The position numbers and the translations under genes were made by a program. Shown in pieces: positions 18,515 through 26,635 of a DNA stretch of 64,000 nucleotides. Source of the DNA: MED-G105 sp039819085 (lineage in GTDB: Bacteria > Pseudomonadota > Alphaproteobacteria > Caulobacterales > Parvularculaceae); contig JBCBSQ010000012.1 of the NCBI GenBank assembly GCA_039819085.1, positions 1 through 64,000 of the forward strand. Direction: 5' to 3'. How positions within the stretch are numbered: position 1 is the stretch's first letter; each line of letters starts with the position of its first letter. Below the pieces are notes generated by a model. That model did no database searches and had not been told where the DNA came from. It saw only the letters and a list, made by a program, of their open reading frames with translations.

Positions 18515-19808
18515 GGGCGGTCTCGAAAACGCCTGGCGGGTGCTCGCCCGCGCCGATCAGCAATGGCCTGGGTTTGTTCCTTGGCATGCGGATGAACCGG
18601 ACAGCGACTCAGGCGATTGGTCGACCTGGCTTTTGCTCGGCGGCCGGGGCGCGGGCAAGACGCGCGCCGGCGCGGAATGGATCCGCCACGTCGCCGGTCG
18701 GCGCGGCGCCGCGCCCGTGCGCATCGCGCTCGTCGCGGAGGCCTACGCCGACGCGAGGGAAGTCATGATCGAGGGACCGTCAGGCGTCGGCCGAATTGGC
18801 CCGGAAGACGCGCGGCCGGCGTTTGAGGCTTCGCGCCGGCGGCTTGTCTGGCCCAATGGGTCGATCGGCTATTGCTTCTCCGCCGAAGACCCGGATGGCC
18901 TGAGGGGGCATCAGTTCGACGCCGCCTGGGCCGATGAGCTGGCCAAATGGCGGTACCCGGAGGAAACCTGGAGCAATCTTCAGCTTGCTTTAAGGCTCGG
19001 CGAGCGCCCTCGCCAGACGGTGACGACGACGCCGCGCCCGATGGCGCTTCTGAAGCGCCTGATGGCGCAAGCGGGCGTCGTCGTCTCGCGCGCGACGACC
19101 TATGACAACGCCGACAATCTGGCGCCGACGTTTCTCAGCGAAATCGCCGCGGTCTATGAAGGCACCGCCCTTGGCCGCCAGGAGCTGCTTGGCGAGATCG
19201 TCGAGGACGCCGCCGGCGCTTTGTGGACATGGGACATGATCGAGCGGGCGCGGATATCGGCGGCGCCGGGCCTTGCGGCCGCGCTCTCCCGGATTGTCGT
19301 CGCGGTCGATCCGCCTGCGACATCCGGTCCTGATGCCGATGAATGCGGGATCATCGTGGCCGGCGCGCGCGATTTGCCGGATGGCGCGCGCGAGGCGGTG
19401 GTGCTCGCGGACTGGTCAGCAGGCCGACTGTCGCCGCGCGCGTGGGCGGAGCGCGCCGTCGCGGCGCTCAATGAGTTCGAGGCCGACCGCATTGTCGTTG
19501 AAGTGAACCAGGGCGGCGACATGGCCCGCGCGGTGATCGCGCAAGTCGATCCGTCCGCGCCCGTCAAGTCAGTGCGCGCGACCCGGGGCAAGAGGCTGCG
19601 GGCCGAACCCGTCGCCGCGCTCTATGAGCAGGGATGGGTGCGTCACGCCGGCGCTTTCGCCAGGCTTGAAGATCAGATGACGGCCTATACGGGCGAGCCC
19701 GCCTCTCTCGGCGGCGCCAGCCCCGACCGTCTTGACGCGCTCGTCTGGGCGCTGAGCGACCTGATGTTGGCGCCTGCGGGCGCGCCGTCGGTGAGGCGCG
19801 TGTCATGA
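18378..19808 (+). CDS. GTA g2, large terminase (packaging ATPase/nuclease)
   Basis: A 476-residue packaging motor. The ATPase part has Walker A LLLGGRGAGKTRAGAEW (about residue 84) and Walker B FDAAWADELAKW (about 180) with the coupling motif TTTPRP. The C-terminal RNase H-like nuclease shows the acidic positions VVAVDPPATSG, IVVEVNQGGD and SPDRLDALVWAL. Rhodobacter GTA g2 packages host DNA by headful with little sequence choice. The only ATG upstream is at 18378, 137 bases inside g1; its first 30 residues (Arg/Thr/Ser-rich) look non-coding and real coding seems to begin near AFEKALRQRFLKEVA at about 18460, where no standard start exists. It ends in an ATGA overlap with the portal gene. Confidence 0.93.
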   Translation: MTPRRNRKRTQSTTTRRAGSRTGSTPNSDAFEKALRQRFLKEVAHEGGLENAWRVLARADQQWPGFVPWHADEPDSDSGDWSTWLLLGGRGAGKTRAGAEWIRHVAGRRGAAPVRIALVAEAYADAREVMIEGPSGVGRIGPEDARPAFEASRRRLVWPNGSIGYCFSAEDPDGLRGHQFDAAWADELAKWRYPEETWSNLQLALRLGERPRQTVTTTPRPMALLKRLMAQAGVVVSRATTYDNADNLAPTFLSEIAAVYEGTALGRQELLGEIVEDAAGALWTWDMIERARISAAPGLAAALSRIVVAVDPPATSGPDADECGIIVAGARDLPDGAREAVVLADWSAGRLSPRAWAERAVAALNEFEADRIVVEVNQGGDMARAVIAQVDPSAPVKSVRATRGKRLRAEPVAALYEQGWVRHAGAFARLEDQMTAYTGEPASLGGASPDRLDALVWALSDLMLAPAGAPSVRRVS

Positions 19809-21025
19809 ACGCCGCAACCCCTATTGAAAGGCGAACCGGCATGATCGACCGACTACGACATATCATGAAGCGGGAAAGCAAAGCCTCGGCCGCGGTCGTC
19901 GCGGTGACGCGGCCCGGCGGCCCGGTCTGGACGCCGCGCAACTACGCCTCGCTTGCGCGTGAGGGGTATGAACGCAACGTCATCGCCTATCGCTGCGTCC
20001 GCCTCGTCGCCGAGGCGGCCGCGTCCGCGCCCCTGATCGCCGAAGCGAATGGCGAGGTTCTGGCAGAGCATCCCCTCCTCGATCTACTCGCCCATCCGAA
20101 TAAGGATGAAACCGGCGCGGCGCTTCTTGAACGTCTCTACGGGTTCCTGCAGACGGCGGGCAACGCCTATCTTGAGGCGGTGCGCCTCGATGGGGTCCCG
20201 AGGGAGCTCTACGCGCTGCGGCCCGACCGCATGAAGCCGCGGCTCGGCCGTGACGGCTGGATCTCCGGCTATGACTATGTCGTTGGGGATCGGAGGACAG
20301 CGTTCACGCCGGACGCGGACGGCTTTTCGCCGATCCTGCATCTGAAACTCTTTCATCCGACAAATGATCATTTCGGTCTGTCGCCGCTGGAGGCCGCCGC
20401 CGCGCCGGTTGATCTTCACAATGCGGCGCTCGCCTGGAACAAGGCGCTTCTCGACAATGCGGCGCGTCCGTCCGGGGCTCTCATCTACAAGGGCCCTCAA
20501 GGCGCGGAAAATCTTACCTCGGACCAGTTCGATCGATTGAAGGCTGAGCTGTCCGACGCCTATTCGGGGCCATCGAACGCAGGACGTCCGCTCGTCCTTG
20601 ATGGCGGCCTCGACTGGAAGTCCATGTCGTTCACCCCCAGCGACATGGACTTCCAGGAAGCCAAGAACGCCGCGGCGCGCGAGATTGCGCTCGCATTCGG
20701 CGTGCCACCCATGTTGCTCGGCATTCCGGGCGATAATACCTACGCCAATTATCGTGAGGCGAACCTCGCCTTCTGGCGGCAGACTGTCATTCCTCTTGTG
20801 AAGAAGACGGCCGCGGCCTTGTCCGGCTGGCTCTCCCGCTCATTCGAGGAGGGGGAGGTGCGGCTCTCCTGCGATACGGGCGCCATCGAAGCCCTGTCGG
20901 CGGACCGGGACGCGGCGTGGCGCCGGGTGACTGCGGCGGATTTTCTCACCGATGCTGAAAAGCGGAGACTGTTGGGGCTTCCGCCGCGCGACCCGGAAAT
21001 TGAGACGGAGACGGACAATGTCTGA
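19805..21025 (+). CDS. GTA g3, HK97-type portal protein
   Basis: A 406-residue portal of the HK97 family, with the typical GYERNVIAYRCVRLVAEAA segment, SPLEAAAAPVDLHNAALAWNKALLDN (wing/stem) and FGVPPMLLGIPGDNTYANYREA near the clip. Twelve copies form the vertex through which DNA enters and leaves the head. A downstream ATG at 19841 (MIDRLRHIMKR) is another possible start. It overlaps g2 by 4 bases and g3.5 by 8, so it is translated as part of the GTA operon. Confidence 0.94.
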   Translation: MNAATPIERRTGMIDRLRHIMKRESKASAAVVAVTRPGGPVWTPRNYASLAREGYERNVIAYRCVRLVAEAAASAPLIAEANGEVLAEHPLLDLLAHPNKDETGAALLERLYGFLQTAGNAYLEAVRLDGVPRELYALRPDRMKPRLGRDGWISGYDYVVGDRRTAFTPDADGFSPILHLKLFHPTNDHFGLSPLEAAAAPVDLHNAALAWNKALLDNAARPSGALIYKGPQGAENLTSDQFDRLKAELSDAYSGPSNAGRPLVLDGGLDWKSMSFTPSDMDFQEAKNAAAREIALAFGVPPMLLGIPGDNTYANYREANLAFWRQTVIPLVKKTAAALSGWLSRSFEEGEVRLSCDTGAIEALSADRDAAWRRVTAADFLTDAEKRRLLGLPPRDPEIETETDNV

Positions 21026-21299
21026 CGCCTCCACCGCGTTCGCCGCCCTCGGCGCTGCGCCGCGCAGTGACGCGCGGGTGACCATCGTCCTTGGCGCCGC
21101 CCTCTTTGTGCAGACGGGTCTTGCGCTTATCTGGGCCGGGGGCGCCGCGGAGCGGCTCGCCGCGCTTGAGCGCAAGGCCGACGGAACGAGCGTCGTGATC
21201 GAACGCACCGCCCGGCTTGAGGCGCAAATGGACGCCGTGCGCGCGAGCCTTATCCGCATCGAAGCGAAGCTGGACCGCGACGACGGGGAGGCGCGCTGA
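21018..21299 (+). CDS. GTA g3.5, small membrane/coiled-coil protein
   Basis: A 93-residue protein starting MSDASTAFAAL. One hydrophobic helix lies at about residues 24-44 (VTIVLGAALFVQTGLALIWAGG), followed by a charged coiled coil (LERKADGTSVVIERTARLEAQMD...). It occupies the position of g3.5 between portal and protease in Rhodobacter GTA. It overlaps the portal by 8 bases and g4 by one base (TGATG). Its role in the particle is unclear. Confidence 0.75.
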   Translation: MSDASTAFAALGAAPRSDARVTIVLGAALFVQTGLALIWAGGAAERLAALERKADGTSVVIERTARLEAQMDAVRASLIRIEAKLDRDDGEAR

Positions 21300-21808
21300 T
21301 GGGGCGGATTGCGAAGATTGAAGGCTACGCCGCGATCTATGGCGTCCCGGACCGGTCCGGCGATGTGGTGGCGCCCGGCGCGTTCAGCAGCGCGCTCAGG
21401 TGTCCGGCTGAAGTACGGATGCTTTATCAGCATGCGGTGGATGCGCCGATTGGCCGATGGGTCGGCTTCGAAGAACGGCGGAAGGGTCTTTACGCCTTTG
21501 GAGAGATTGACCTCGTCGGGCCGCGCCTGGACGAGATCCACGGTCTCCTCCTGTCGGGGGCCGTCGACGGATTATCCGTCGGGTACCGAACGAGGCGCGC
21601 GAGCCGACGCGCAGGGGGACGCGTCATTCGCGCCGCTGAGCTGTGGGAAGTGTCGGTGGTGACCTTCCCGATGGCGCCGGCCGCGCGGGTCTTGCGCGTC
21701 GGCCCGAAAGACGCCGCGCGCGATCCGGGTCGCGCCGGCGCTCTTGAAGCCATTCGCGAGGCGACGGCGACGCTGGGGCTGGAGGCGCTTGCGTCGATCC
21801 GGGGCTGA
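21299..21808 (+). CDS. GTA g4, HK97-family prohead protease
   Basis: A 169-residue serine protease that matures the capsid. The catalytic histidine is in MLYQHAVDAPIGRW (H45) and the serine in GAVDGLSVGYRT (S93), in family spacing; ELWEVSVVTFPM completes the core. It would cut the N-terminal scaffold arm from the g5 product during head assembly. It is complete at the usual length. A 41-base gap follows before the capsid gene, with a strong ribosome site. Confidence 0.93.
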   Translation: MGRIAKIEGYAAIYGVPDRSGDVVAPGAFSSALRCPAEVRMLYQHAVDAPIGRWVGFEERRKGLYAFGEIDLVGPRLDEIHGLLLSGAVDGLSVGYRTRRASRRAGGRVIRAAELWEVSVVTFPMAPAARVLRVGPKDAARDPGRAGALEAIREATATLGLEALASIRG

Positions 21809-21835
21809 GACCGAAACGATCAAATGCATCAGTAT

Positions 21836-21841
21836 AAGGAG
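21836..21841 (+). promoter_or_regulatory. Strong Shine-Dalgarno site for the capsid gene
   Basis: AAGGAG at 21836-21841 with an 8-base spacer to the ATG at 21850. It is the best ribosome site in the GTA cluster and suits the need for hundreds of capsid copies from one operon transcript. Confidence 0.85.
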
Positions 21842-21849
21842 TAGGAAAG

Positions 21850-23085
21850 ATGCAGGGCGACACGCTGGAACTGGAGACGCCGGCCGCGGCCGGCGGCGGT
21901 GAGATAAAGGCCGCCATGGCGGAGTTCCTGGAGGCGTTTGAGGCCTTCAAGGACGCGAATGACGAGCGTCTTGACGAGCTGGAGGCGAAGGCCTCTGGTG
22001 ACGTTGTGCTCGCTGACAAGGTCGAGCGGATCAATACGGCGCTGACGGAGCAAAAGGCGGCGATCGACCGCATGGCGCTCGATGCGCGTCGTCCGGCGCT
22101 CGGCCGCGCGGCCGCGCCTGTCGACGAACGCAAAGCCGCGTTTCTCGCCTACATGCGCTCCGGCGACGCGACCCGCCTCGAAGCGAAGGCGCTCAGCATC
22201 GGGACGCCCGCGGACGGCGGCTATCTCGCGCCCGAGGAGACCGCCGCCGCGGTCGCCGCCGCCGTCGCGGCCGCCTCTCCGTTGCGCCAGATCGCCAGCG
22301 TCCGCGAGATCGGCGCGAATGTGTATCGAAAGCCGACGAGCCTTGGCGGGCTTGTCGCCAACTGGGTCGGCGAAACGGCGCCGCGCGCCCAGACCGCGAC
22401 GCCGACCCTGCAGGCGATTGACTTTGAAACCGCGGAGCTCTTTGCGATGCCCGCCGCCACCCAGGCGCTGCTCGACGACGCCGTCGTCGACGTGGAGCAA
22501 TGGCTCGCCGACGAAGTGCAGGGCGAGTTCGCGGCGCAGGAGACAGCGGCGTTTGTCTCCGGGAACGGAACCAACAAACCGACGGGCTTTCTGCATCCGG
22601 ACAAGGCGCCGGAGGCGACGCGGGACGCTGATGAAATCGGTTATGTCGCGACGGGCGTTGACGGTGGGTTCCCGACCGCCAATCCGAGCGATGTGCTCCT
22701 CGATCTTATCTATACGCCGAAACAGTCCTACCGCGCCAATGGCCGGTTCGTCATGAACAAGGCGACCGTCGCGGCGGTGCGCAAGTTCCGGGACGTCGAC
22801 GGGAACTATATCTGGCAGCCGAGCAGCGAGGCGGGGCGCCCGTCGAGCCTTCTCGGCCACCCTGTGACCGAGGTTGAGGACATGGAGCCGATCGGGTCGA
22901 ACTCCTACTCGATCGCATTCGGCGACTTCCGCCGGGGCTATCTCATCGTCGACCGGCAGGGCCTGCAGATCCTACGGGATCCGTATACGGCTAAACCCTA
23001 TGTGCTCTTCTATACGACGAAGCGCGTCGGCGGCGGGGTGCAGGATTTCGACGCCATCAAGCTCCTGAAATTTGGCGAAAGCTGA
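21850..23085 (+). CDS. GTA g5, HK97-fold major capsid protein
   Basis: A 411-residue capsid precursor. Residues about 15-80 form a charged coiled-coil delta/scaffold domain (ERLDELEAKASG...). The HK97 fold begins near residue 115 (KALSIGTPADGGYLAPEET), probably close to the g4 cleavage site. Later family motifs include NVYRKPTSLGG, FVSGNGTNKPTGFL and the C-terminal GFR-type segment FGDFRRGYLIVDRQGLQILRD-like. Several hundred copies would build the small head. Confidence 0.95.
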   Translation: MQGDTLELETPAAAGGGEIKAAMAEFLEAFEAFKDANDERLDELEAKASGDVVLADKVERINTALTEQKAAIDRMALDARRPALGRAAAPVDERKAAFLAYMRSGDATRLEAKALSIGTPADGGYLAPEETAAAVAAAVAAASPLRQIASVREIGANVYRKPTSLGGLVANWVGETAPRAQTATPTLQAIDFETAELFAMPAATQALLDDAVVDVEQWLADEVQGEFAAQETAAFVSGNGTNKPTGFLHPDKAPEATRDADEIGYVATGVDGGFPTANPSDVLLDLIYTPKQSYRANGRFVMNKATVAAVRKFRDVDGNYIWQPSSEAGRPSSLLGHPVTEVEDMEPIGSNSYSIAFGDFRRGYLIVDRQGLQILRDPYTAKPYVLFYTTKRVGGGVQDFDAIKLLKFGES

Positions 23086-23183
23086 TTTCTCGAAGATCCT
23101 TCCTTGCGGCGGCGCGCGGCTGGCGGGTCGCCGTGGGGAGCGAGACTACTTCGTTACAACATCTTTATAGGGAGCGTTGCGTT

Positions 23184-23738
23184 ATGTCCCTCACCTTAAC
23201 GGCGCCGCCGGCCGAAGAGCCGGTCAGCCTGGCTGATCTGAAAGCGCATTTGCGCGTCGACGGCGCCGCTGAGGATGCGCTTATTTCAGGCCTTGGCGTT
23301 GCGGCTCGCCGCTCAATCGAGGCGCGGTTCGGCGTCGCAATGGTGGCCCAGTCCTGGCGGCTCGCGCTTGACGCGCCAATTCCCTGCGCGGTTGAACTCC
23401 CGATCGGCCCCATTGCGTCGATCGACGCGATCGTCAGCATAGGGGCAAACGGCGAAGAGCCCTTGGCGACGAATCTTTACGAGACGGCCACTGGAGATAT
23501 TGGCCGGGTTGCGTTTAACGCCGCGATCGCGGCGCCGCGTAAGCTCAACGCCGTGGTGATTGACTTTACCGCGGGCCATCCGGGTGCGAATGAGACGCCT
23601 GAACCGATGCGGCTCGCGGTCATGGCGCTCGCGGCGCACTACTACGAGTTCCGGGAGGAGGCGGGCGTCGACCGCTTCCATACCTCTCCCCAGAGCCTTA
23701 ACGCGCTGATGGCGCCCTGGCGGAGGGTGCGGGTATGA
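23184..23738 (+). CDS. GTA g6, head-tail connector (adaptor)
   Basis: A 184-residue protein with the head-tail adaptor pattern VSLADLKAHLRVDGAAEDALI followed by ARRSIEARFGVAM and a C-terminal LMAPWRRVRV. The ATG at 23184 (MSLTLTAPP) is chosen because GGAG lies about 10 bases upstream; the frame is open 51 bases further. A 98-base gap separates it from the capsid gene, the largest within the cluster. It forms the ring that joins portal to tail. It ends in an ATGA overlap with g7. Confidence 0.9.
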   Translation: MSLTLTAPPAEEPVSLADLKAHLRVDGAAEDALISGLGVAARRSIEARFGVAMVAQSWRLALDAPIPCAVELPIGPIASIDAIVSIGANGEEPLATNLYETATGDIGRVAFNAAIAAPRKLNAVVIDFTAGHPGANETPEPMRLAVMALAAHYYEFREEAGVDRFHTSPQSLNALMAPWRRVRV

Positions 23739-24052
23739 TCGGCAAGCTCCGACATCAGATTGATTTGCTCGACGCGACGCGCATTGCGGACGCCGGCGGC
23801 GGCGCCGATGTGGCGTGGACCCCCGGACCAAGCGTCTGGGCGCGGGTGGAGCGCCTTACCTCGTCGAGCGGCGGCATGGGCGATCGAACGACGCCCTTCA
23901 AGCGCGTCTCCGCGACGATTCGCCCGCGCGCCGGCCTCGCCATCGGCGGACGGTTCCGTTTCGCCGGGCTCGACTATGAAATCGTCTCTATAGAGAGCGA
24001 TGATGCGCGTCCGCCGCGCGTCACGCTCATCGGAGAGGAGGTCTCGTCATGA
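23735..24052 (+). CDS. GTA g7, head-tail stopper/adaptor
   Basis: A 105-residue SPP1 gp16-like head-completion protein: it opens MIGKLRHQIDLLDATR, has a beta-rich core with VWARVERLTSSSG, and ends GLDYEIVSIESDDARPPRVTLIGEE, all typical of the family. It would plug the portal-adaptor channel and hold the DNA in the head. It overlaps both neighbours by 4 bases. Confidence 0.9.
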   Translation: MIGKLRHQIDLLDATRIADAGGGADVAWTPGPSVWARVERLTSSSGGMGDRTTPFKRVSATIRPRAGLAIGGRFRFAGLDYEIVSIESDDARPPRVTLIGEEVSS

Positions 24053-24471
24053 GTGAAGCTGCAATTGATCAGGGCTGGGCGTTGCAAAAAGCCGTGCACG
24101 CAGCAATCGGCGAGAATGATGGCGTCAAAGCGCTTCTGGGCGATCCGCCCCGCATCTATGATATCGCGCCGAGGCGGCCGGTCTTTCCGTTTGCGACCTA
24201 TGGCGAATGGCGCGCGAGCGCCTATGGCGGACTGCCAGGGGGCCTGGAGCACGACATCAGAATTCGCGTCTTCTCCCGCTACGAAGGGCGGCGCGAATCC
24301 CGGGAGATCATGGCCGCATTGCAGGACGCGCTTGAAGGCGCGCCGCTCGCGCCCGAGGGCCGGGCGCTCGTCTCCATGCGGTTCGTCTTTTCCGACGTAT
24401 TTCTCCGCGCGGACGGCGCGACATGGGGCGGCGTTATCCGGTTTCGCGCCGTCGACGCGCCGGCGGCCTGA
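24049..24471 (+). CDS. GTA g8, tail terminator (DUF3168)
   Basis: A 140-residue protein of the DUF3168/gp17-like family: IYDIAPRRPVFPFATYGE and EHDIRIRVFSRYEGRRE are the signature stretches. It caps the head-proximal end of the tail tube and fixes tail length together with g11. It overlaps g7 by 4 bases; a 39-base gap separates it from the tail tube gene. Confidence 0.9.
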   Translation: MSEAAIDQGWALQKAVHAAIGENDGVKALLGDPPRIYDIAPRRPVFPFATYGEWRASAYGGLPGGLEHDIRIRVFSRYEGRRESREIMAALQDALEGAPLAPEGRALVSMRFVFSDVFLRADGATWGGVIRFRAVDAPAA

Positions 24472-24510
24472 GCCCCGGCGCGGTGAGTTACTCAGACATA
24501 GGAGCACCTT

Positions 24511-24927
24511 ATGCCAGCACAACGCGGTCTTGACGTTCTTCTGAAGCTCGGCGACGCCGGGAGCCCCGAAACCTTCACATCCGTCGCCGGATTAAGGGTG
24601 ACGTCCCTGTCGCTGAATGCGGAGACAGTCGACGCGACCCACTCCGGCAGCCCGGGAAGATGGCGCGAGATACTGGGCGGCGCCGGCGTGCGCGCGGCGA
24701 GCGTCTCAGGCACCGGCGTGTTTGTCGACGACGCGGTTGCGAGCGCGATCCGGTCGATCTTCTTTTCCGGCGATACGCGCAACTGGCGCCTTGACGTGCC
24801 GGGGCTTGGCGCGATTTCCGGTCCATTCGCCCTCGCCAATCTCGACTACGCCGGCGAATATGACGGCGAAGCGACGGTGTCACTGTCGCTGGCGTCAGCG
24901 GGCGCGCTCGCGTTCGATGCGGCGTGA
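24511..24927 (+). CDS. GTA g9, major tail tube protein
   Basis: A 138-residue tail tube protein (phage major tail protein 2 type). It opens MPAQRGLDVLLKLGD, then VDATHSGSPGRWREILGGAGVR, and ends in beta strands. Stacked hexameric rings make the non-contractile tail. AGGAG sits about 8 bases upstream of the ATG. It is complete at the family's usual length. Confidence 0.92.
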   Translation: MPAQRGLDVLLKLGDAGSPETFTSVAGLRVTSLSLNAETVDATHSGSPGRWREILGGAGVRAASVSGTGVFVDDAVASAIRSIFFSGDTRNWRLDVPGLGAISGPFALANLDYAGEYDGEATVSLSLASAGALAFDAA

Positions 24928-24935
24928 GGCGATAA

Positions 24936-25334
24936 ATGACGTACACATATCGTCCAGATACGGTGCAAATTGACATCGATGGCGCGCCGCGGGCCTTGCG
25001 CCTCACCCTCGGCGCGCTTGCGGAGATGGAGGCGGCGTTCGGCGGCGAGGGGTTTGAGGGCCTTGCCGCGCGCCTGAAAGCGCCAAGCGCCGGCGATCTC
25101 ATCATCATCCTCGAAGCGCTGTTGCGCGGCGGCGGCGCGCCCTTGTCCCGTGAGGCGCTGGCGGCAAGCGACCTTGACCTTGCATCCGCCGCGGCTGCGA
25201 TCGCTGCGGCTTTTGACGGGCTTGGCGGCAAGTCGGCGGACGGGCCCGAGGCGCCGGGAAAGCGGCAACCGGGGGAGACAGAGGAAATCGCGGCGAGGAA
25301 GGCTTCCAGAGAGACGCCTTTATCCGCGCGGTGA
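24936..25334 (+). CDS. GTA g10, tail assembly chaperone-type protein
   Basis: A 132-residue protein of the GTA TAC (DUF3356-like) family. The conserved core is RALRLTLGALAEMEAAFGGEGFEGLAARL and GDLIIILEALLRGGG; the last 35 residues are polar and probably disordered. In siphophages the tail assembly chaperones sit just before the tape measure gene and are linked to their partner by overlap or frameshift; here the stop overlaps the g10.1 start. Confidence 0.85.
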   Translation: MTYTYRPDTVQIDIDGAPRALRLTLGALAEMEAAFGGEGFEGLAARLKAPSAGDLIIILEALLRGGGAPLSREALAASDLDLASAAAAIAAAFDGLGGKSADGPEAPGKRQPGETEEIAARKASRETPLSAR

Positions 25335-25507
25335 GGGAGTTCGGCTTGTCGCCTGACGCGTTCTGGTCGCTTGGCGCGAGGGAGTGGAGCTGGCTTGTCT
25401 CCGCCTCACAGGCGAACGCCGGCGCGGCGCCATTGCGGCGTCAGGAGCTCTTTGGATTGATGCGACAATATCCGGATAAGGACGATGACGGTAAAAGTAA
25501 CGTTTGA
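25331..25507 (+). CDS. GTA g10.1, short tail assembly partner
   Basis: A 58-residue protein from the GTG at 25331 (MREFGLSPDAFWSLGAREW). The LxPDxFW motif is the hallmark of the GTA g10.1 family (DUF2376/TIGR02216). The open frame continues upstream to 25217 and reads FQRDAFIRA just before the GTG, which fits the family N-terminus, so translation may begin earlier at a non-standard codon or arise by frameshift from g10. It overlaps g10 by 4 bases and g11 by 23. Confidence 0.75.
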   Translation: MREFGLSPDAFWSLGAREWSWLVSASQANAGAAPLRRQELFGLMRQYPDKDDDGKSNV

Positions 25508-26012
25508 TTCAAGCGAGTTGCGCGCGTCTCTCGGAGAGACGGGCGATGAGTTCCAACGCGTCGCCGAGGAGCGTATCGCGCCGGCCGCAAAAGTCGTCGA
25601 AGACGCCTTCGCGGACGCGTCGCGGGCCATCGAGCGTGAGCTCATCCGGGCTGCGCGTACGGGTGAAATCTCAATGAAGAGGCTAGGGCGGTCGATTGTC
25701 TCGTACCTCAGCGTCGGTCTTGCCGACAATCTTGTCCGGCGGCCGATCGAAAACCTGCTGACGAGCGCCTTTACGGGCGGGCGCGCCGAAGGCGGGCTCG
25801 TCGCGCCGGGCCAGCGTTACCTCGTCGGAGAGCGCGGCCCGGAAATCTTCTCTCCTTCAGTCGCCGGACGGATCGGGGACGCGTCGCCGCCCCACGTACA
25901 TGTGTCGATCTCGCTGCCCAGCGTTACGGATGCGGCGAGCTTCCGCGAATCGGAGAGTCAGATCGCGGCGGGTCTCGCCAGGGCGCTTGGTCGCGGAGGG
26001 CGCAACCAATGA
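25485..26012 (+). CDS. GTA g11, tail tape measure protein (short)
   Basis: A 175-residue protein. The N-terminal half is helical and charged (SSELRASLGETGDEFQRVAEERIAPAAKVVEDAF); the C-terminal half holds GGLVAPGQRYLVGERGPEIFSPS, the motif common to lambda-family tape measure proteins. It is shorter than the Rhodobacter GTA homologue (about 220 residues as I recall), so the tail may be shorter. The start lies within g10.1, and it overlaps g12 by 4 bases. Confidence 0.88.
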   Translation: MTVKVTFDSSELRASLGETGDEFQRVAEERIAPAAKVVEDAFADASRAIERELIRAARTGEISMKRLGRSIVSYLSVGLADNLVRRPIENLLTSAFTGGRAEGGLVAPGQRYLVGERGPEIFSPSVAGRIGDASPPHVHVSISLPSVTDAASFRESESQIAAGLARALGRGGRNQ

Positions 26013-26635
26013 GCGGGTTCGACGAGGTTCTCTTTCCCCTCGATGTCTCCTTGAACTCAGAGGGCGGACCAACGCGCCGGACGGACATTGTCTCGCTCGC
26101 CTCCGGGCGGGAAGAGCGCAACAGCCCGTGGGCCGGATCGCGGCGCAGTTTTAACGCCGGCTATGGCGTGAAGTCGCTCGCCGACATTGAAACCGTCATC
26201 GCATTTTTCGAGGCGCGGCAGGGACGTCTCTACGGGTTTCGCTTTCGCGATCCGTTCGATCATTCATCCGCCGCCTACGGGTCCGCGCCTGCGGCGACGG
26301 ATCAGGCGATTGGCGTCGGCGACGGATCGACGCGCGCTTTCCAATTGACGAAACGATATGAAAGCGGGCCGCGCGCTTCTCAGCGGATAATCCGCAAGCC
26401 TGTGGCGGGGACGGTGCTGGCGGCGGTCGATGGCCTCGCCAGTGCGGCGTTCGCGCTCGACGACGCCACGGGCGTCGTGACGCTCGACGCCGCGCCGCCG
26501 ACCGGGGCGAGCGTGACGGCGGGGTTCCTGTTCGACACGCCGGTTCGATTTGATACGGACAGTTTACGGATCAATCTTGCGGCGTTTGAGGCGGGACAGA
26601 TCCCATCCGTACCGTTGATCGAGGTGCTCTCATGA
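26009..26635 (+). CDS. GTA g12, distal tail protein (DUF2460)
   Basis: A 208-residue protein of the DUF2460/TIGR02217 family. Family motifs are FPLDVSLNSEGGPTRRTDIV, NAGYGVKSLADIETVIAFFEARQGRLYGFRFRD and the C-terminal PVRFDTDSLRINL. It forms the distal tail ring where the baseplate attaches. It overlaps both neighbours by 4 bases. Confidence 0.92.
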   Translation: MSGFDEVLFPLDVSLNSEGGPTRRTDIVSLASGREERNSPWAGSRRSFNAGYGVKSLADIETVIAFFEARQGRLYGFRFRDPFDHSSAAYGSAPAATDQAIGVGDGSTRAFQLTKRYESGPRASQRIIRKPVAGTVLAAVDGLASAAFALDDATGVVTLDAAPPTGASVTAGFLFDTPVRFDTDSLRINLAAFEAGQIPSVPLIEVLS

